Of a stretch of DNA of 64,000 nt, positions 42,557 to 51,873 are shown one piece after another. The number at the start of each line of letters is the position of its first letter. The first letter of the stretch is position 1. The notes under the pieces are model-generated. The model was not told the DNA's origin, did no database searches, and saw only the letters and a list, made by a program, of their open reading frames with translations. The DNA comes from Paenibacillus sp. NFR01 (lineage in GTDB: Bacteria; Bacillota; Bacilli; Paenibacillales; Paenibacillaceae): NCBI RefSeq assembly GCF_900111565.1, contig NZ_FOIK01000001.1, positions 1,147,309 through 1,211,308 on the forward strand. The letters are read 5' to 3'. Made by a program: the position numbers and the translations under genes.

Positions 42557-43936
42557 TTATTTATTTAAATTGCTTCGTTTGTAGCCGTACAGCGCATAGA
42601 TGACGATCCCGATAACCAGCCAGATCAAAAAGCCGTACCATGTTTCTCTTCCCAGATTATACATCAAATATCCACAGGCCAGCGCACTAAGGATCGGAAT
42701 CACGGGCACCCAAGGTACGCGGAAGCCTCGCTTCAGATCCGGGGATGTCCGGCGGAGCACGATGACGCCAAGCGAAACGACCAGGAAGGCGAACAACGTG
42801 CCGATACTGGTCAGGTTAGCCAAGCGGTCGAGCGGAACGAAACCGGTCAGTACGGCGATGATTCCGCCAACCATCCAGGTGCTGCGTACTGGCGTATGCG
42901 TTTTGCCGCTGACTTTGGATAGGCTTTGCGGAAGCAGGCCGTCACGGGAAATCGCAAATAGCAGACGGGTCTGTCCGAACAGCATCACCAGCAGCACCGT
43001 TGTCATCCCGGCAATGGCGCCCACGGAGATTAGGCCGGCAATCATATCTTGATTCACGAACCGCAGCGCATACGATACCGGATCGCTGACGTTCAGGTTT
43101 TGGTAAGGGACGATCCCCGTCAATACTAACGATACGGAAATATACAGCACAGTGCAAATCGCCAGCGAAGAGATAATGCCGATCGGCAAGTCCCGCTGCG
43201 GGCGTTTAACCTCTTCGGCCGCGGTCGACAAGGCGTCAAAGCCGATGTAAGCAAAAAATACGGTAGCTGCCCCGTTCACGACGCCATGCATGCCGAACGG
43301 CAGAAACGGATGCCAGTTCTCCGGCTTGACATAAAAGACGCCGGTAATGATGAACAGCAGCACGACTGCCAATTTAATGACAACCATTACCGCGTTAAAG
43401 CGCGCGGTTTCTTTGACCCCGCGGGTAAGCAGGAGCGAGATAAGCAAAATGATGATCACGGCAGGCAAATTGATGTAGGTGCCTGCGTCCGGGTTATAGG
43501 CACCCGATAAGGCCGTTGGCAGATGAATGCCAAAGCCGTCGAGCAGCCCCTGGAAATATCCGGACCAGCCGCTGCTGACGGCCGCCGCCGCCACGCCGTA
43601 TTCGAGCACTAGATCCCAGCCCAGCACCCAGGCGAGCAGTTCGCCGAACGCAACATAACTGTAAGCATAAGCGCTTCCCGATACCGGAAGCGTTGAAGCA
43701 AACTCAGAATAACATAGCGCCGACAGCACACAGGCAATTCCGGCCAAAATAAAGGATAATACCAGGCCCGGTCCGGCATGTTCGGCCGCCGCGACACCGG
43801 TCATGACGAAGATACCGGTGCCGATGATCGCCCCTACGCCAAGTGTTGTCAAATCGAATGCGCCCAGCGTTTTGCTCAGCGATGAGTTCTCGCCGAGCTT
43901 TGGAGCAATCAGCGGCTTCTTGCGAAATAAATCCAT
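42557..43936 (-). CDS. APC-family amino acid permease
   Basis: 459-residue permease with 12-13 helices, of the YhdG/BcaP-like cationic or branched-chain amino acid group. GVGAIIGTGIFVMTGVAAAEHAGPG, CYSEFASTLPVSGSAYAYSYVAFGE, FFAYIGFDALSTAAEEVKRPQRDLP and GGIIAVLTGFVPLDRLANLTSIGTL are its blocks. The substrate is not readable. 42314-42556 before the next gene holds no clear gene or signal that I could find. Confidence 0.88.
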   Translation of the reverse strand: MDLFRKKPLIAPKLGENSSLSKTLGAFDLTTLGVGAIIGTGIFVMTGVAAAEHAGPGLVLSFILAGIACVLSALCYSEFASTLPVSGSAYAYSYVAFGELLAWVLGWDLVLEYGVAAAAVSSGWSGYFQGLLDGFGIHLPTALSGAYNPDAGTYINLPAVIIILLISLLLTRGVKETARFNAVMVVIKLAVVLLFIITGVFYVKPENWHPFLPFGMHGVVNGAATVFFAYIGFDALSTAAEEVKRPQRDLPIGIISSLAICTVLYISVSLVLTGIVPYQNLNVSDPVSYALRFVNQDMIAGLISVGAIAGMTTVLLVMLFGQTRLLFAISRDGLLPQSLSKVSGKTHTPVRSTWMVGGIIAVLTGFVPLDRLANLTSIGTLFAFLVVSLGVIVLRRTSPDLKRGFRVPWVPVIPILSALACGYLMYNLGRETWYGFLIWLVIGIVIYALYGYKRSNLNK

Positions 43937-44112
43937 GGTTCTTTTTCTCTCCCGTCGATAGATAAATAGCAGCTTGAGGTTGCAGGTTTATAATGAAGTG
44001 ATCAACGGCCTAAGGCCGAAGTCCACGTTGACAATGCCGAACCATTCATTAAGGATGGCAGAACATCATTTAGCATATCCACTTTTTCAACGATGCATTG
44101 AACCGGGCCTGC

Positions 44113-44141
44113 TTGAAAACAATAATCCCAGCGATTATGAT
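44113..44141 (+). promoter_or_regulatory. Promoter of the lactate dehydrogenase gene
   Basis: TTGAAA, exactly 17 bases, TATGAT, 50 bases before the start. An ACAAAA/TTTTGT hairpin lies between it and the ribosome site. Confidence 0.65.
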
Positions 44142-44190
44142 TAGTATGATTCGACACAAAAAATTCGAATTTTGTAGAGGAGATGGAAAT

Positions 44191-45117
44191 ATGGCCCCCC
44201 CTTTTAAGCCCAATCGTGTCGTTGTTATCGGCACAGGCGCAGTCGGAACAACCACAGCCTATACGCTGCTCTTGCGCAGACGGATGCCTGAGCTGGTCCT
44301 GATCGACGTCAACCACCAGAAGGCGCTCGGTGAGGCGCTCGACATGAATCACGGCATGCCGTTTGTCGGCGGCGTGAAGCTGTGGGCAGGAACCTACGAG
44401 GATTGCCGCGAAGCCGATATTATCATTGTTACGGCCGGCGCCTCGCAGAAACCGGGTGAAACCCGCATTGACCTCTTACGGAAAAACATCTCGATCTTTA
44501 AGGACATTATCCAGAAAATCGCAAAATACAACCAGCATGCCATCGTGCTGATCGCTACCAATCCGGTCGATATCCTGTCGTATGCCACGCTCAAAATCAG
44601 CGGCTTTGACCGCAGACGCGTCATCGGCTCCGGCACGGTGCTCGACAGCGCCCGTTTCCGCTACCTGATCGGACTGCACAAGGAACTGGACCCGCGCAGC
44701 ATCCACGGCTCAATTATCGGTGAACACGGGGATTCCGAGGTTCCCGTCTGGAGCCTTGCGAACGTTGCCGGCGTTGATCTTGGCTTCGACGAAGGCGTGC
44801 GCAATGAGATCTTTGAAGACACCAAAAATGCCGCCTATGAAATCATCAATGCCAAAGGCTCTACTTCATATGCCATCGCGCTGGCGCTGGACCGGATTGT
44901 CGATGCCATCCTTCATAACGAAGGCGCTGTGCTGAATGTTTCGACCCTGCTCTCCAATTATCACGGCGTGTCCGACGTCTATCTCGGCGTTCCCTGCGTC
45001 GTAGATCGCTCCGGCGTCCGCGAGGTACTCGACCTGCCGCTGAGCGAATCCGAGCAAGCATTGTTCAAGCAATCGGCGGACAAGCTGAAAGCGGAGATCA
45101 GCAAACTCGAGCTGTAA
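44191..45117 (+). CDS. ldh: L-lactate dehydrogenase
   Basis: 308-residue NAD-dependent enzyme of fermentation. NAD motif GTGAVGTTTAY, VTAGASQKPGETR with the substrate arginine, ATNPVDILSYATLK, GTVLDSARFR and the active-site GEHGDSEVPVW (catalytic His). ATG 44191 lies behind GAGGAG at eight bases; the ORF from 44098 is too long. The C-terminus is short and acidic. No Rex-like dyad (TTGTGA...TCACAA) was seen upstream. Confidence 0.95.
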   Translation: MAPPFKPNRVVVIGTGAVGTTTAYTLLLRRRMPELVLIDVNHQKALGEALDMNHGMPFVGGVKLWAGTYEDCREADIIIVTAGASQKPGETRIDLLRKNISIFKDIIQKIAKYNQHAIVLIATNPVDILSYATLKISGFDRRRVIGSGTVLDSARFRYLIGLHKELDPRSIHGSIIGEHGDSEVPVWSLANVAGVDLGFDEGVRNEIFEDTKNAAYEIINAKGSTSYAIALALDRIVDAILHNEGAVLNVSTLLSNYHGVSDVYLGVPCVVDRSGVREVLDLPLSESEQALFKQSADKLKAEISKLEL

Positions 45118-45149
45118 GAAAACGGCTTATGTGGTCAATAAACAAACCG

Positions 45150-45199
45150 AAGGGGCTGATGCTTATGTCACGCAAAGTGACAAAGTTCGGCCCCTTTTT
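45150..45199 (+). terminator. Terminator of ldh
   Basis: AAGGGGC / GCCCCTT outer stem with an inner TGTCAC/GTGACA hairpin, followed by TTTT. Confidence 0.75.
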
Positions 45200-45314
45200 G
45201 CTTGCAAATCCAAAATAACATGAATCCGATAGCGCTGCCAATGGATTTATTTACATTTTTCGCAATATTACACGGAGCTAACGCCAATTGTGCTAAATTT
45301 CGCATACTCAAGAA

Positions 45315-46235
45315 TCATCGCGACTGATCAGGCAGGCTGACCTGCAGTTTGGCCATCGCTTCCTCTTTTTCACGGCTCGTGATATGGGTGTAGACCGTCG
45401 TCGTCTGGATCGACGAATGCCCGAGCAGCTCCTGCACGGTACGCAGATCGGCCCCCTTTCGCAGCAGCATCGTTGCGAAGCTGTGGCGCAGCTTATGGCT
45501 GGAGTACGCCTTCCGGCGGGATTCCGGTATTTCTTGCTGGAAGCGGGCGAAGGTCTCGGATGCGATGCCCTGGATCGTCCGGATTGACAGGCGCCGGCTT
45601 TTTTGCGAGACAAACATCGCCTCCTCCTTGCTGCGCCATGGCGATAAACGCTCTGCAATAGCCTGCTCCAGATAAGGCGACACGTCCTCGGGAACCGGCA
45701 CGTTCCGCCACTTCCGGCCTTTGCCGAACACGCGGAGCGAACGCCTTTCTTCATTATAGTCGCTTAAATTCAGCGTATGGACCTCGCCAACGCGCAGCCC
45801 CATATAGGCCATAAGCAGAAACACCGCGAGATTGCGCGCACGGTATTTGCCCTTTACGGCCCCCAGAAACCGCTCCAGGTCGCTTTCATCCAGAAAGACC
45901 GGTTCGCGGTTTTTTTCGGTTTTCGATTTCTTGATGCCCGTCGCCGGATTGACATCCAGCAGCTCAAGCTCCTGCAGTGCTTTGAACAGGCAGCTAACGG
46001 AAGCATGCTTACGGTTGCGCGTCGCATCGCTTACGCCCCGTTCACGGACCGAGGTCAGGTAAGAGACGACGTGAAGCCGCTTGACCGCTCCCAGCGGTTT
46101 GCCGTTCAGGCTGCCCAGAAACTCCCGCGCGTCGGCCAGATACGATTTCTGGGTATATGCCGTAAAGCCGGCATCCTTCATCCAGATCAGAAAAGCTTCC
46201 AATTCTTCCCCATAATCCGCTTCCAGCGCGTACAA
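45315..46235 (-). CDS. Tyrosine recombinase (XerC/XerD-like)
   Basis: 306-residue phage-integrase-family recombinase. N-terminal SAM-like core-binding domain (about 1-95), catalytic domain from about 115. Catalytic residues: Arg in MGLRVGE, Lys in RVFGKGRKWRNV, HKLRH (His and Arg), GHSS (His) and the nucleophile Tyr in TVYTHI. The length and lack of an excisionase nearby suggest a chromosomal or shell recombinase rather than the active integrase of a prophage, but XerC/XerD themselves are normally elsewhere. No att-like repeats seen next to it. Confidence 0.9.
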   Translation of the reverse strand: MYALEADYGEELEAFLIWMKDAGFTAYTQKSYLADAREFLGSLNGKPLGAVKRLHVVSYLTSVRERGVSDATRNRKHASVSCLFKALQELELLDVNPATGIKKSKTEKNREPVFLDESDLERFLGAVKGKYRARNLAVFLLMAYMGLRVGEVHTLNLSDYNEERRSLRVFGKGRKWRNVPVPEDVSPYLEQAIAERLSPWRSKEEAMFVSQKSRRLSIRTIQGIASETFARFQQEIPESRRKAYSSHKLRHSFATMLLRKGADLRTVQELLGHSSIQTTTVYTHITSREKEEAMAKLQVSLPDQSR

Positions 46236-46340
46236 TCGCCTCTCCCCCTTTCCCCACGTTGAATAATGCTTTCTTTTTTCAGCGAATGCATCTATTATCT
46301 GATACTATAAACCTAATTTCAAGGAAAGCGGGAACATTCG

Positions 46341-47660
46341 TTGATGAAGGAACATCCATCGCTTGAACGCACCATCGGAATGCCGCAGGCCATCGCTTTA
46401 TATATCGGCGCCGTCCTTGGCTCAGGTGTGCTGATTGTCCCGGGGCTGGCCGCGGAAATGTCCGGACCGGCCTCGCTGCTCGCCTGGGGTGCCATGACGC
46501 TGCTGATTTTGCCGCTGGCTTTATCCATGGGCTTGTTGTCCGCACGTTACCCGAACGCCGGCGGGGTATCGCATTTTGTCACGCTGGCCTTTGGGCCGCG
46601 GACCGGCGCGCTGGTCGGCTGGTTCTTTCTGCTATCCGTGCCGATTGGCGCTCCGGTAGCCGCTTTGACCGGCGCGGGATATTTGACGGCCGCCATGGGA
46701 TGGAACGACGGCGTGCGCATACTGCTGGCCGGATTGATGCTGGCAGCCGGCCTTCTGACCAACTGGCGCGGAATGAAGCTGGCCGGCAAAGTGCAGATCG
46801 CGGTTGTCCTCGCGATTATCGCCGTGCTGATCTTTACCATCGCCGCAGCTATGCCGCGGATCGAAAGCGATCATTTTACACCGTTTATGCCCAGCGGCTG
46901 GATCAGCGTAGGACAATCGGCAGCGATTCTGTTCTGGTGTTTTATCGGCTGGGAGGCGGTCTCCCATCTGTCGGAGGAATTTAAGGACCCGCAGCGGGCT
47001 GCCGTGAAAGGTGTGACCATTGCTGCTATCATCGTGGGCGTGCTGTATTTTCTCTCCGCGCTCGCCACCGTCGGTACGCAGAGTTATCTGCATGGCGGAG
47101 CAGACGCCTCCCTGATCTGGATTGTCAAACAACCGCTTGGCAACATCGGCGCCGCCATTGCCGGCGTCACCGGCATGTTCATCTGTACGGCGACGATCAT
47201 TGCTTATTCCGGAGCCGCTTCGCGCGTCGCTTTTGCTCTCGCCCGCGAAGGGAATGCGCCAGAGTGGATGGGCAGCTTGTCGAAGCGGTATCATACGCCG
47301 ACCGGCGCGCTGGGCTTCATGTTCGTCTGCTTCGTGGCGGTCCTGTTCCTGTACGGCAGCCGCTGGTTATCGTTAACGACGTTAATTCAAATCCCGAACG
47401 CGACGTACATCCTGACGTATATTGGCGGATGCGCCGCAGGCATCCGGCTATTGAAGGGCAGCCGATTGGGTATCGTCATCAGTTGGGTTTCGCTTGCCGC
47501 AACCGTTGCGGTATTTCCGTTTACCGGCTGGGCGATTCTGTATCCGCTCGTAATTGTTACTGTATTTGGCTTTGTGGTTTGGAGGAAGCGAACACCGGCC
47601 GATTCTCCAGCCCCAGCCGAAGAAACGGCAGACCAGGGCAGCACAAAGCAGGCGCTATAG
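46341..47660 (+). CDS. APC-family permease, YjeH-like
   Basis: 439-residue permease of about 12 helices. GSGVLIVPGLAAEMSGPASLLAW, YPNAGGVSHFVTLAFGPRTGALVGW and FWCFIGWEAVSHLSEEFKDPQRAA resemble the E. coli YjeH methionine and branched-chain amino acid exporter. A Pro/Glu-rich cytosolic tail follows. The first codon may be TTG 46341 or ATG 46344; both are in frame, three bases apart. It is divergent from the recombinase gene. Confidence 0.85.
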   Translation: MMKEHPSLERTIGMPQAIALYIGAVLGSGVLIVPGLAAEMSGPASLLAWGAMTLLILPLALSMGLLSARYPNAGGVSHFVTLAFGPRTGALVGWFFLLSVPIGAPVAALTGAGYLTAAMGWNDGVRILLAGLMLAAGLLTNWRGMKLAGKVQIAVVLAIIAVLIFTIAAAMPRIESDHFTPFMPSGWISVGQSAAILFWCFIGWEAVSHLSEEFKDPQRAAVKGVTIAAIIVGVLYFLSALATVGTQSYLHGGADASLIWIVKQPLGNIGAAIAGVTGMFICTATIIAYSGAASRVAFALAREGNAPEWMGSLSKRYHTPTGALGFMFVCFVAVLFLYGSRWLSLTTLIQIPNATYILTYIGGCAAGIRLLKGSRLGIVISWVSLAATVAVFPFTGWAILYPLVIVTVFGFVVWRKRTPADSPAPAEETADQGSTKQAL

Positions 47661-47763
47661 CCGGGATCTGCCGCCGGTTTACTCCGTTTCAGAGGGCTCG
47701 TAGATGGTTATGGGTAAGAGGAACCTGTCTAACCATTCCCCACTTTAAAGGAGTCGATCATGA

Positions 47764-48714
47764 ATGCAAGCTGACAAAAAGCCTGTGCTAGAACCTGCCG
47801 CCCAAAAATTTGCCGACGACAATGCCAAGCCCCCTTTTCTGCCTGACTTGGGACCCGTTAAAGGGCGGGAAACGGTGAATGAAGTCCAATCCGGCGCTAT
47901 CGCAAAGCCGGAAGCCGAAGTCCGGGACTTGTCCGTTGCTGGCGGACCTAGCGGAGAAGTTAAAATACGCATCCTCCGGCCGCTGGGAACGGAGCAAACG
48001 CCGCTCCCGGTCATTTTATACATTCACGGTGCCGGCTGGGTGTTCGGCAACAGCCATACGCATGACCGCCTGATCCGTGAATTGTCTACACTTAGCGGCA
48101 TGGCGGTTGTTTTTCCCGAATACAGCCTGTCTCCGGAAGCGAAGTATCCGACGGCGCTTGAAGAAATTTACGCCGTACTGGAATGGATTGCCCGCGAGGG
48201 CAGCAGCTTCGGACTGGATGCCGGACAGCTTACCGTGGCCGGCGACAGCGTCGGCGGCAACATGACGGCGGCCATCACGCTGCTTGCGAAGGAGCGCAAA
48301 GGTCCGGCCATTGCCAAGCAGCTGCTGTTCTATCCGGTAACCGATGCTTCGTTTGATACCGAATCTTATCACACATTTGCTGAAGGGTACTTCCTGCAGC
48401 GCGAAGGCATGAAATGGTTCTGGGACCAATATACGGCCGATTCCGGTCAACGCGCCGAGATTACCGCTTCTCCGCTGCGGGCCAGCACGGAGCAGTTGTC
48501 CGGTCTGCCGCAGGCGCTGATCATTACAGCGGAAGCCGATGTGCTGCGCGATGAAGGCGAAGCCTATGCCGCTAAGCTGCGCGAAGCCGGCGTGCCGGTG
48601 ACGGCGGCGCGGTTCACGGGCATCATCCACGACTTCGTAATGCTGAATGTCCTTGCCGAAACCAATGCCAAAAAAGGCGCGCTGCTGCTCGCCTCCTCTT
48701 GGCTGAAGTCATAA
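47764..48714 (+). CDS. Alpha/beta hydrolase (HSL-type esterase)
   Basis: 316-residue esterase/lipase of the hormone-sensitive-lipase group. The oxyanion-hole motif is HGAG (residues 82-85, instead of HGGG), nucleophile Ser in GDSVGGNM, Asp in EADVLRDE and His in IIHDFVML. The N-terminal PVLEPAAQKFADDN segment is an extra cap. A small ester is the expected substrate. The ATG at 47764 lies ten bases from AAAGGAG, while a better-spaced ATG at 47760 opens only a four-codon reading that ends at 47774 (see finding). Confidence 0.88.
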   Translation: MQADKKPVLEPAAQKFADDNAKPPFLPDLGPVKGRETVNEVQSGAIAKPEAEVRDLSVAGGPSGEVKIRILRPLGTEQTPLPVILYIHGAGWVFGNSHTHDRLIRELSTLSGMAVVFPEYSLSPEAKYPTALEEIYAVLEWIAREGSSFGLDAGQLTVAGDSVGGNMTAAITLLAKERKGPAIAKQLLFYPVTDASFDTESYHTFAEGYFLQREGMKWFWDQYTADSGQRAEITASPLRASTEQLSGLPQALIITAEADVLRDEGEAYAAKLREAGVPVTAARFTGIIHDFVMLNVLAETNAKKGALLLASSWLKS

Positions 48715-48718
48715 TGGC

Positions 48719-48756
48719 AAACAGCCGCATTCCTTAGCGAATGCGGCTGTTTTTTA
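48719..48756 (+). terminator. Terminator of the esterase gene
   Basis: ACAGCCGCATTC / GAATGCGGCTGT stem followed by T6. Its A-tract also suits the convergent methyltransferase. Confidence 0.85.
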
Positions 48757-48770
48757 TAACAAAACTCAGA

Positions 48771-49607
48771 TCATTTCGTAAACACTGCGCACAACGTGCA
48801 ACTGTCTCCGGTATACGGCGCCCCGGCGATATCGTCGTAAAAAGCGGCTGCCCTGAACTCCGCCACGTTCTGAATTTCCGCATACAAGGATTCCTTGGTG
48901 AAATATTGTTCCCAGATGTTGTAACACTGAATGCTTGAATCGTTAACGACAATGGTCTGATCAAGAACCGTCTGTTGCTGTATATACCGATAAAACGAAT
49001 TCAGGCACATATGCGGTTCCGCCGACCAAAAGCCTCCGTCTGCATGGTACTCCCACTGCCGGGTTTCCTTTTCTTCCTTACGGTTTAGAGTCGTATGTAC
49101 ATCCAGAATAAAAGTCCCGCCGGGCTTTAACGCGGCATGGATTCTTCCTAACAGTCTGAAGCGTTCCAGGGGAGAAAGTACACCGTAATCACAGTAAATT
49201 AATGTGACGACATCAAAGCGTCCCGGCAGGTCAAGATCCAGATAGTCTTGATAGCTGTACTTGATCCCGCTTCCGTTCAACACAGATTGCGCTACAGCAT
49301 ACTCAATCGAACGCTTCGAGAAATCAAGGCCCATCACCGTATACCCGGCGGCACTGAAGCGCTCTGCATAAAGCCCCGGACCGCAGCCGAGATCAAGCAG
49401 ATCCGGCGAATCAAGCGAAGGTGCGATCGATGCGATCCACTGTACCGACCGGTCCAGGAAAGCAAAATTCCGGCTGGCGGCATCCCACTCGGGATGCAAA
49501 TGCGCTTCCAGCATTCCTTTTGAAATATGCGCATCATCCCAAAACTTGGCCGTACTTGACGCATACAGCTCCGGCTTGACGGCGTAACGGCTTAATTGAC
49601 CGAACAT
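48771..49607 (-). CDS. Class I SAM-dependent methyltransferase
   Basis: 278-residue methyltransferase. Motif I LLDLGCGPGLYAERF, then VMGLDFSKRSIEYA, FDVVTLIYCDYGVLSP and LKPGGTFILDVHT give a complete SAM-binding domain (about 60-180). The C-terminal part (FWSAEPHMCLNSFYRYIQQQ) is substrate-binding and unlike the methyltransferase at 15856. I use ATG 49607 (MFGQLS), behind CAGGGG at seven bases. Substrate unknown. Confidence 0.87.
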   Translation of the reverse strand: MFGQLSRYAVKPELYASSTAKFWDDAHISKGMLEAHLHPEWDAASRNFAFLDRSVQWIASIAPSLDSPDLLDLGCGPGLYAERFSAAGYTVMGLDFSKRSIEYAVAQSVLNGSGIKYSYQDYLDLDLPGRFDVVTLIYCDYGVLSPLERFRLLGRIHAALKPGGTFILDVHTTLNRKEEKETRQWEYHADGGFWSAEPHMCLNSFYRYIQQQTVLDQTIVVNDSSIQCYNIWEQYFTKESLYAEIQNVAEFRAAAFYDDIAGAPYTGDSCTLCAVFTK

Positions 49608-49678
49608 TCGGCATCCCCTGCCTTTTTCTATAAGCATACCCGCGCCCGGCAGCCAGAGCATAGGTAATTTTCCGTTAT

Positions 49679-49702
49679 AAAAAAGCCGGCGTCTGCCGGC
49701 TT
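49679..49702 (-). terminator. Terminator of the ABC-F gene
   Basis: AAGCCGGC / GCCGGCTT stem with a four-base loop, followed by T6 on the minus strand. Confidence 0.85.
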
Positions 49703-49725
49703 CTCATGCAATCATCCATATAAGT

Positions 49726-51282
49726 TTAGAATACTTTTGTCGTCCACGACTCGCAGTTCCACGTTTCGGTAACCACTTCACGGTAGAATTCAGGTTCATG
49801 GGAGATCAGCAGGATGCTGCCTTTGTACGCTTTGAGCGCACGCTGCAGCTCTTCCTTCGCATCGACGTCCAAATGGTTCGTAGGTTCGTCGAGTACGAGC
49901 AGGTTGGTCTCGCGGTTGATCAGCTTGCAGAGACGCACCTTGGCTTTTTCGCCGCCGCTTAATACCGCGATCTTGCTCTCGATATGTTTGGTGGTCAGGC
50001 CGCATTTCGCCAGTGCCGCGCGGACTTCAAACTGCGAAAACGAAGGGAACTCGTTCCATACCTCTTCGATGCAGGTGTTATAATTCGCATCCTTCATTTC
50101 CTGCTCGAAGTAGCCGATTTCCAGCAGGTCGCCGAGGCGCACGGAGCCGGAGATCGCCGGAATCTGGCCGAGAATGCTGCGCAGCAGCGTCGTTTTCCCG
50201 ATACCGTTCGCGCCGACAAGAGCAATCTTTTGTCCACGCTCCATGCGCAGGTTCAGCGGACGGGACAGCGGCGAATCATAGCCAATTACGAGATCATTTG
50301 TCTCAAAAATCAGTTTGCCGGACGTACGGGCATCCTTGAAGTTGAATTGCGGCTTCGGTTTTTCCTTCGCCAGCTCGATGACGTCCATCTTGTCCAGCTT
50401 CTTCTGCCGGGACATCGCCATGTTCCGCGTTGCGACACTCGCTTTGTTCCGGGCGACGAAATCCTTAAGATCCGCAATCTCCTGCTGCTGGCGTTTAAAA
50501 GCAGATTCCAACTGCAGCTTTTTCGCTTCATACACTTGCTGGAAGTAGTCGTAGTCTCCCACGTAACGCGACAGCGCCTGATTTTCCATATGATAGATCA
50601 GGTTGATCACGCTGTTCAGGAACGGAATGTCATGGGAGATCAGGATAAATGCATTTTCATACCCTTGCAAATACCGTTTCAGCCACTCGATATGCTGTTC
50701 GTCCAGATAGTTCGTAGGTTCGTCCAGGAGCAGAATGTCCGGCTTCTCCAACAAAAGCTTCGCCAGCAGGACTTTGGTCCGCTGCCCGCCGCTCAGATCG
50801 TTGACATCCTTATCCAGACCAATATCCGTAAGTCCCAGACCGCGCGCCGTTTCATCGACCTTGGCGTCGATCATATAGAAGTCCTGGCTCGTCAGTGTGT
50901 CCTGAATGGTGCCGACATCCTCCAGCAGCTGTTCCAGCTCTTCCGGGGTCACTTCGCCCATCCGGCCGTACATATCGTTCATTTCCTGTTCCAGGTCGAA
51001 CAAATATTGAAAGGCGCTGCGCAGCACATCGCGGATGGTTTGTCCCTTCTGCAGTACCGCATGCTGGTCCAGATAGCCGACCCGGGTACGCTTGGCCCAT
51101 TCGACTTTGCCGTCGTCCGGTTGAAGCTTGCCGGTAATGATGTTCATAAAAGTGGATTTGCCTTCGCCGTTTGCGCCAATCAGGCCGATATGCTCGCCCT
51201 TCAGCAGGCGGAAAGATACGTCGCTGAAAATCGCTCGGTCGCCGAAACCGTGGCTCAGCCGCTCAACGTTTAGTATGCTCAT
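49726..51282 (-). CDS. ABC-F family ATPase, YfmM/YkpA-like
   Basis: 518-residue soluble ATPase with two nucleotide-binding domains and no membrane segment. Domain 1: GANGEGKST, LSGGQRTKV, LLLDEPTNYLD. Domain 2: GANGIGKTT, LSGGEKAKV, LVLDEPTNHLD. The linker between them (about 230-310, LQLESAFKRQQQEIADLKDFVARNKAS) would reach into the ribosome, since ABC-F proteins act on translation. This sequence lacks a long arm. Members give resistance to ribosome drugs or act as elongation helpers; which is not readable here. A TATAAT lies 50 bases upstream. Confidence 0.92.
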   Translation of the reverse strand: MSILNVERLSHGFGDRAIFSDVSFRLLKGEHIGLIGANGEGKSTFMNIITGKLQPDDGKVEWAKRTRVGYLDQHAVLQKGQTIRDVLRSAFQYLFDLEQEMNDMYGRMGEVTPEELEQLLEDVGTIQDTLTSQDFYMIDAKVDETARGLGLTDIGLDKDVNDLSGGQRTKVLLAKLLLEKPDILLLDEPTNYLDEQHIEWLKRYLQGYENAFILISHDIPFLNSVINLIYHMENQALSRYVGDYDYFQQVYEAKKLQLESAFKRQQQEIADLKDFVARNKASVATRNMAMSRQKKLDKMDVIELAKEKPKPQFNFKDARTSGKLIFETNDLVIGYDSPLSRPLNLRMERGQKIALVGANGIGKTTLLRSILGQIPAISGSVRLGDLLEIGYFEQEMKDANYNTCIEEVWNEFPSFSQFEVRAALAKCGLTTKHIESKIAVLSGGEKAKVRLCKLINRETNLLVLDEPTNHLDVDAKEELQRALKAYKGSILLISHEPEFYREVVTETWNCESWTTKVF

Positions 51283-51356
51283 GAGTTTTTAACACCTTTT
51301 CCTTTATTCTGTATACTCGTCATATTATAAAGGCTAAAGCGCCACAACTCCACTAC

Positions 51357-51390
51357 AAAAAAATCGTCTCATACCGTATGAGACGATTTT
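51357..51390 (-). terminator. Terminator of the LPLDQ-repeat gene
   Basis: ATCGTCTCATA / TATGAGACGAT perfect stem with a three-base loop, T and A tracts on both sides, just downstream of 51399. Confidence 0.85.
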
Positions 51391-51398
51391 GTCTTATC

Positions 51399-51797
51399 TT
51401 ATTTCCCCTGTTTCACATCGTCCGCGGCCTTCAACAGCATTTCCTTGAACGAACCGAACGAGGTCGTCTGCTGCACATGGGCGTTAAGCTGATCCTGCGG
51501 CAGCGATTGCAGCGCTTCAGCGGAATGGCCGCCAATCCCCCAGTTGCTTAACAGTTCTTGAATGGAAGCAAAATCTGTGAACTTCTGTAAAAACGAATTG
51601 TTCAGCAGCTGGTCCAGCGGCAGCTTCTCAAGCAGTTGATCCAGCGGCAATTGATCTAGAGGAAGCTTGTCGAGCAGCTGATCCAAAGGCAGTTGATCCA
51701 GAGGGAGATGCTGCAGCATCTCGCCGACATTCCCGCTTTTAACCGACTCCACCATCCCCTGCAGCTTATCCCCGAACCCGCCTAATTTGAAACCCAT
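51399..51797 (-). CDS. LPLDQ-repeat protein
   Basis: 132-residue protein. Residues 30-70 are a tandem of LPLDQ units in two sizes: LPLDQ and LPLDQLL(D/E)K, forming two 14-residue repeats and a half (HLPLDQLPLDQLLDK, LPLDQLPLDQLLEK, LPLDQLLNN). The N-terminus (MGFKLGGFGDKLQGMVESVKSG) and C-terminus (SIQELLSNWGIGGHSAEALQS) are helical. No signal peptide. ATG 51797 lies behind GGGAGGGGATC; the longer reading from 51896 is not supported. It follows the TPR gene after 76 bases, on the same strand. Function unknown; a beta- or helical solenoid is likely. Confidence 0.72.
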   Translation of the reverse strand: MGFKLGGFGDKLQGMVESVKSGNVGEMLQHLPLDQLPLDQLLDKLPLDQLPLDQLLEKLPLDQLLNNSFLQKFTDFASIQELLSNWGIGGHSAEALQSLPQDQLNAHVQQTTSFGSFKEMLLKAADDVKQGK

Positions 51798-51873
51798 ACG
51801 ATCCCCTCCCGTAATCTGTAGTTGCTCTTTATTACCCGGCAGGGGGCTGGGCAAACAAATGCTGCATGCCGTA

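Noticed and set aside
45165..45181. TGTCAC-gcaaa-GTGACA as a regulator-binding dyad
   Set aside because: It forms the inner stem of the ldh terminator, and the 5-base spacing does not fit Fnr or Crp.
45315..46235. Prophage or integrative element around the recombinase
   Set aside because: No phage, conjugation or cargo genes, no flanking direct repeats and no tRNA were found.
49984..51273. 429-residue open frame opposite the ABC-F gene
   Set aside because: Antisense frame; the minus strand carries both Walker motifs and the signature sequences.
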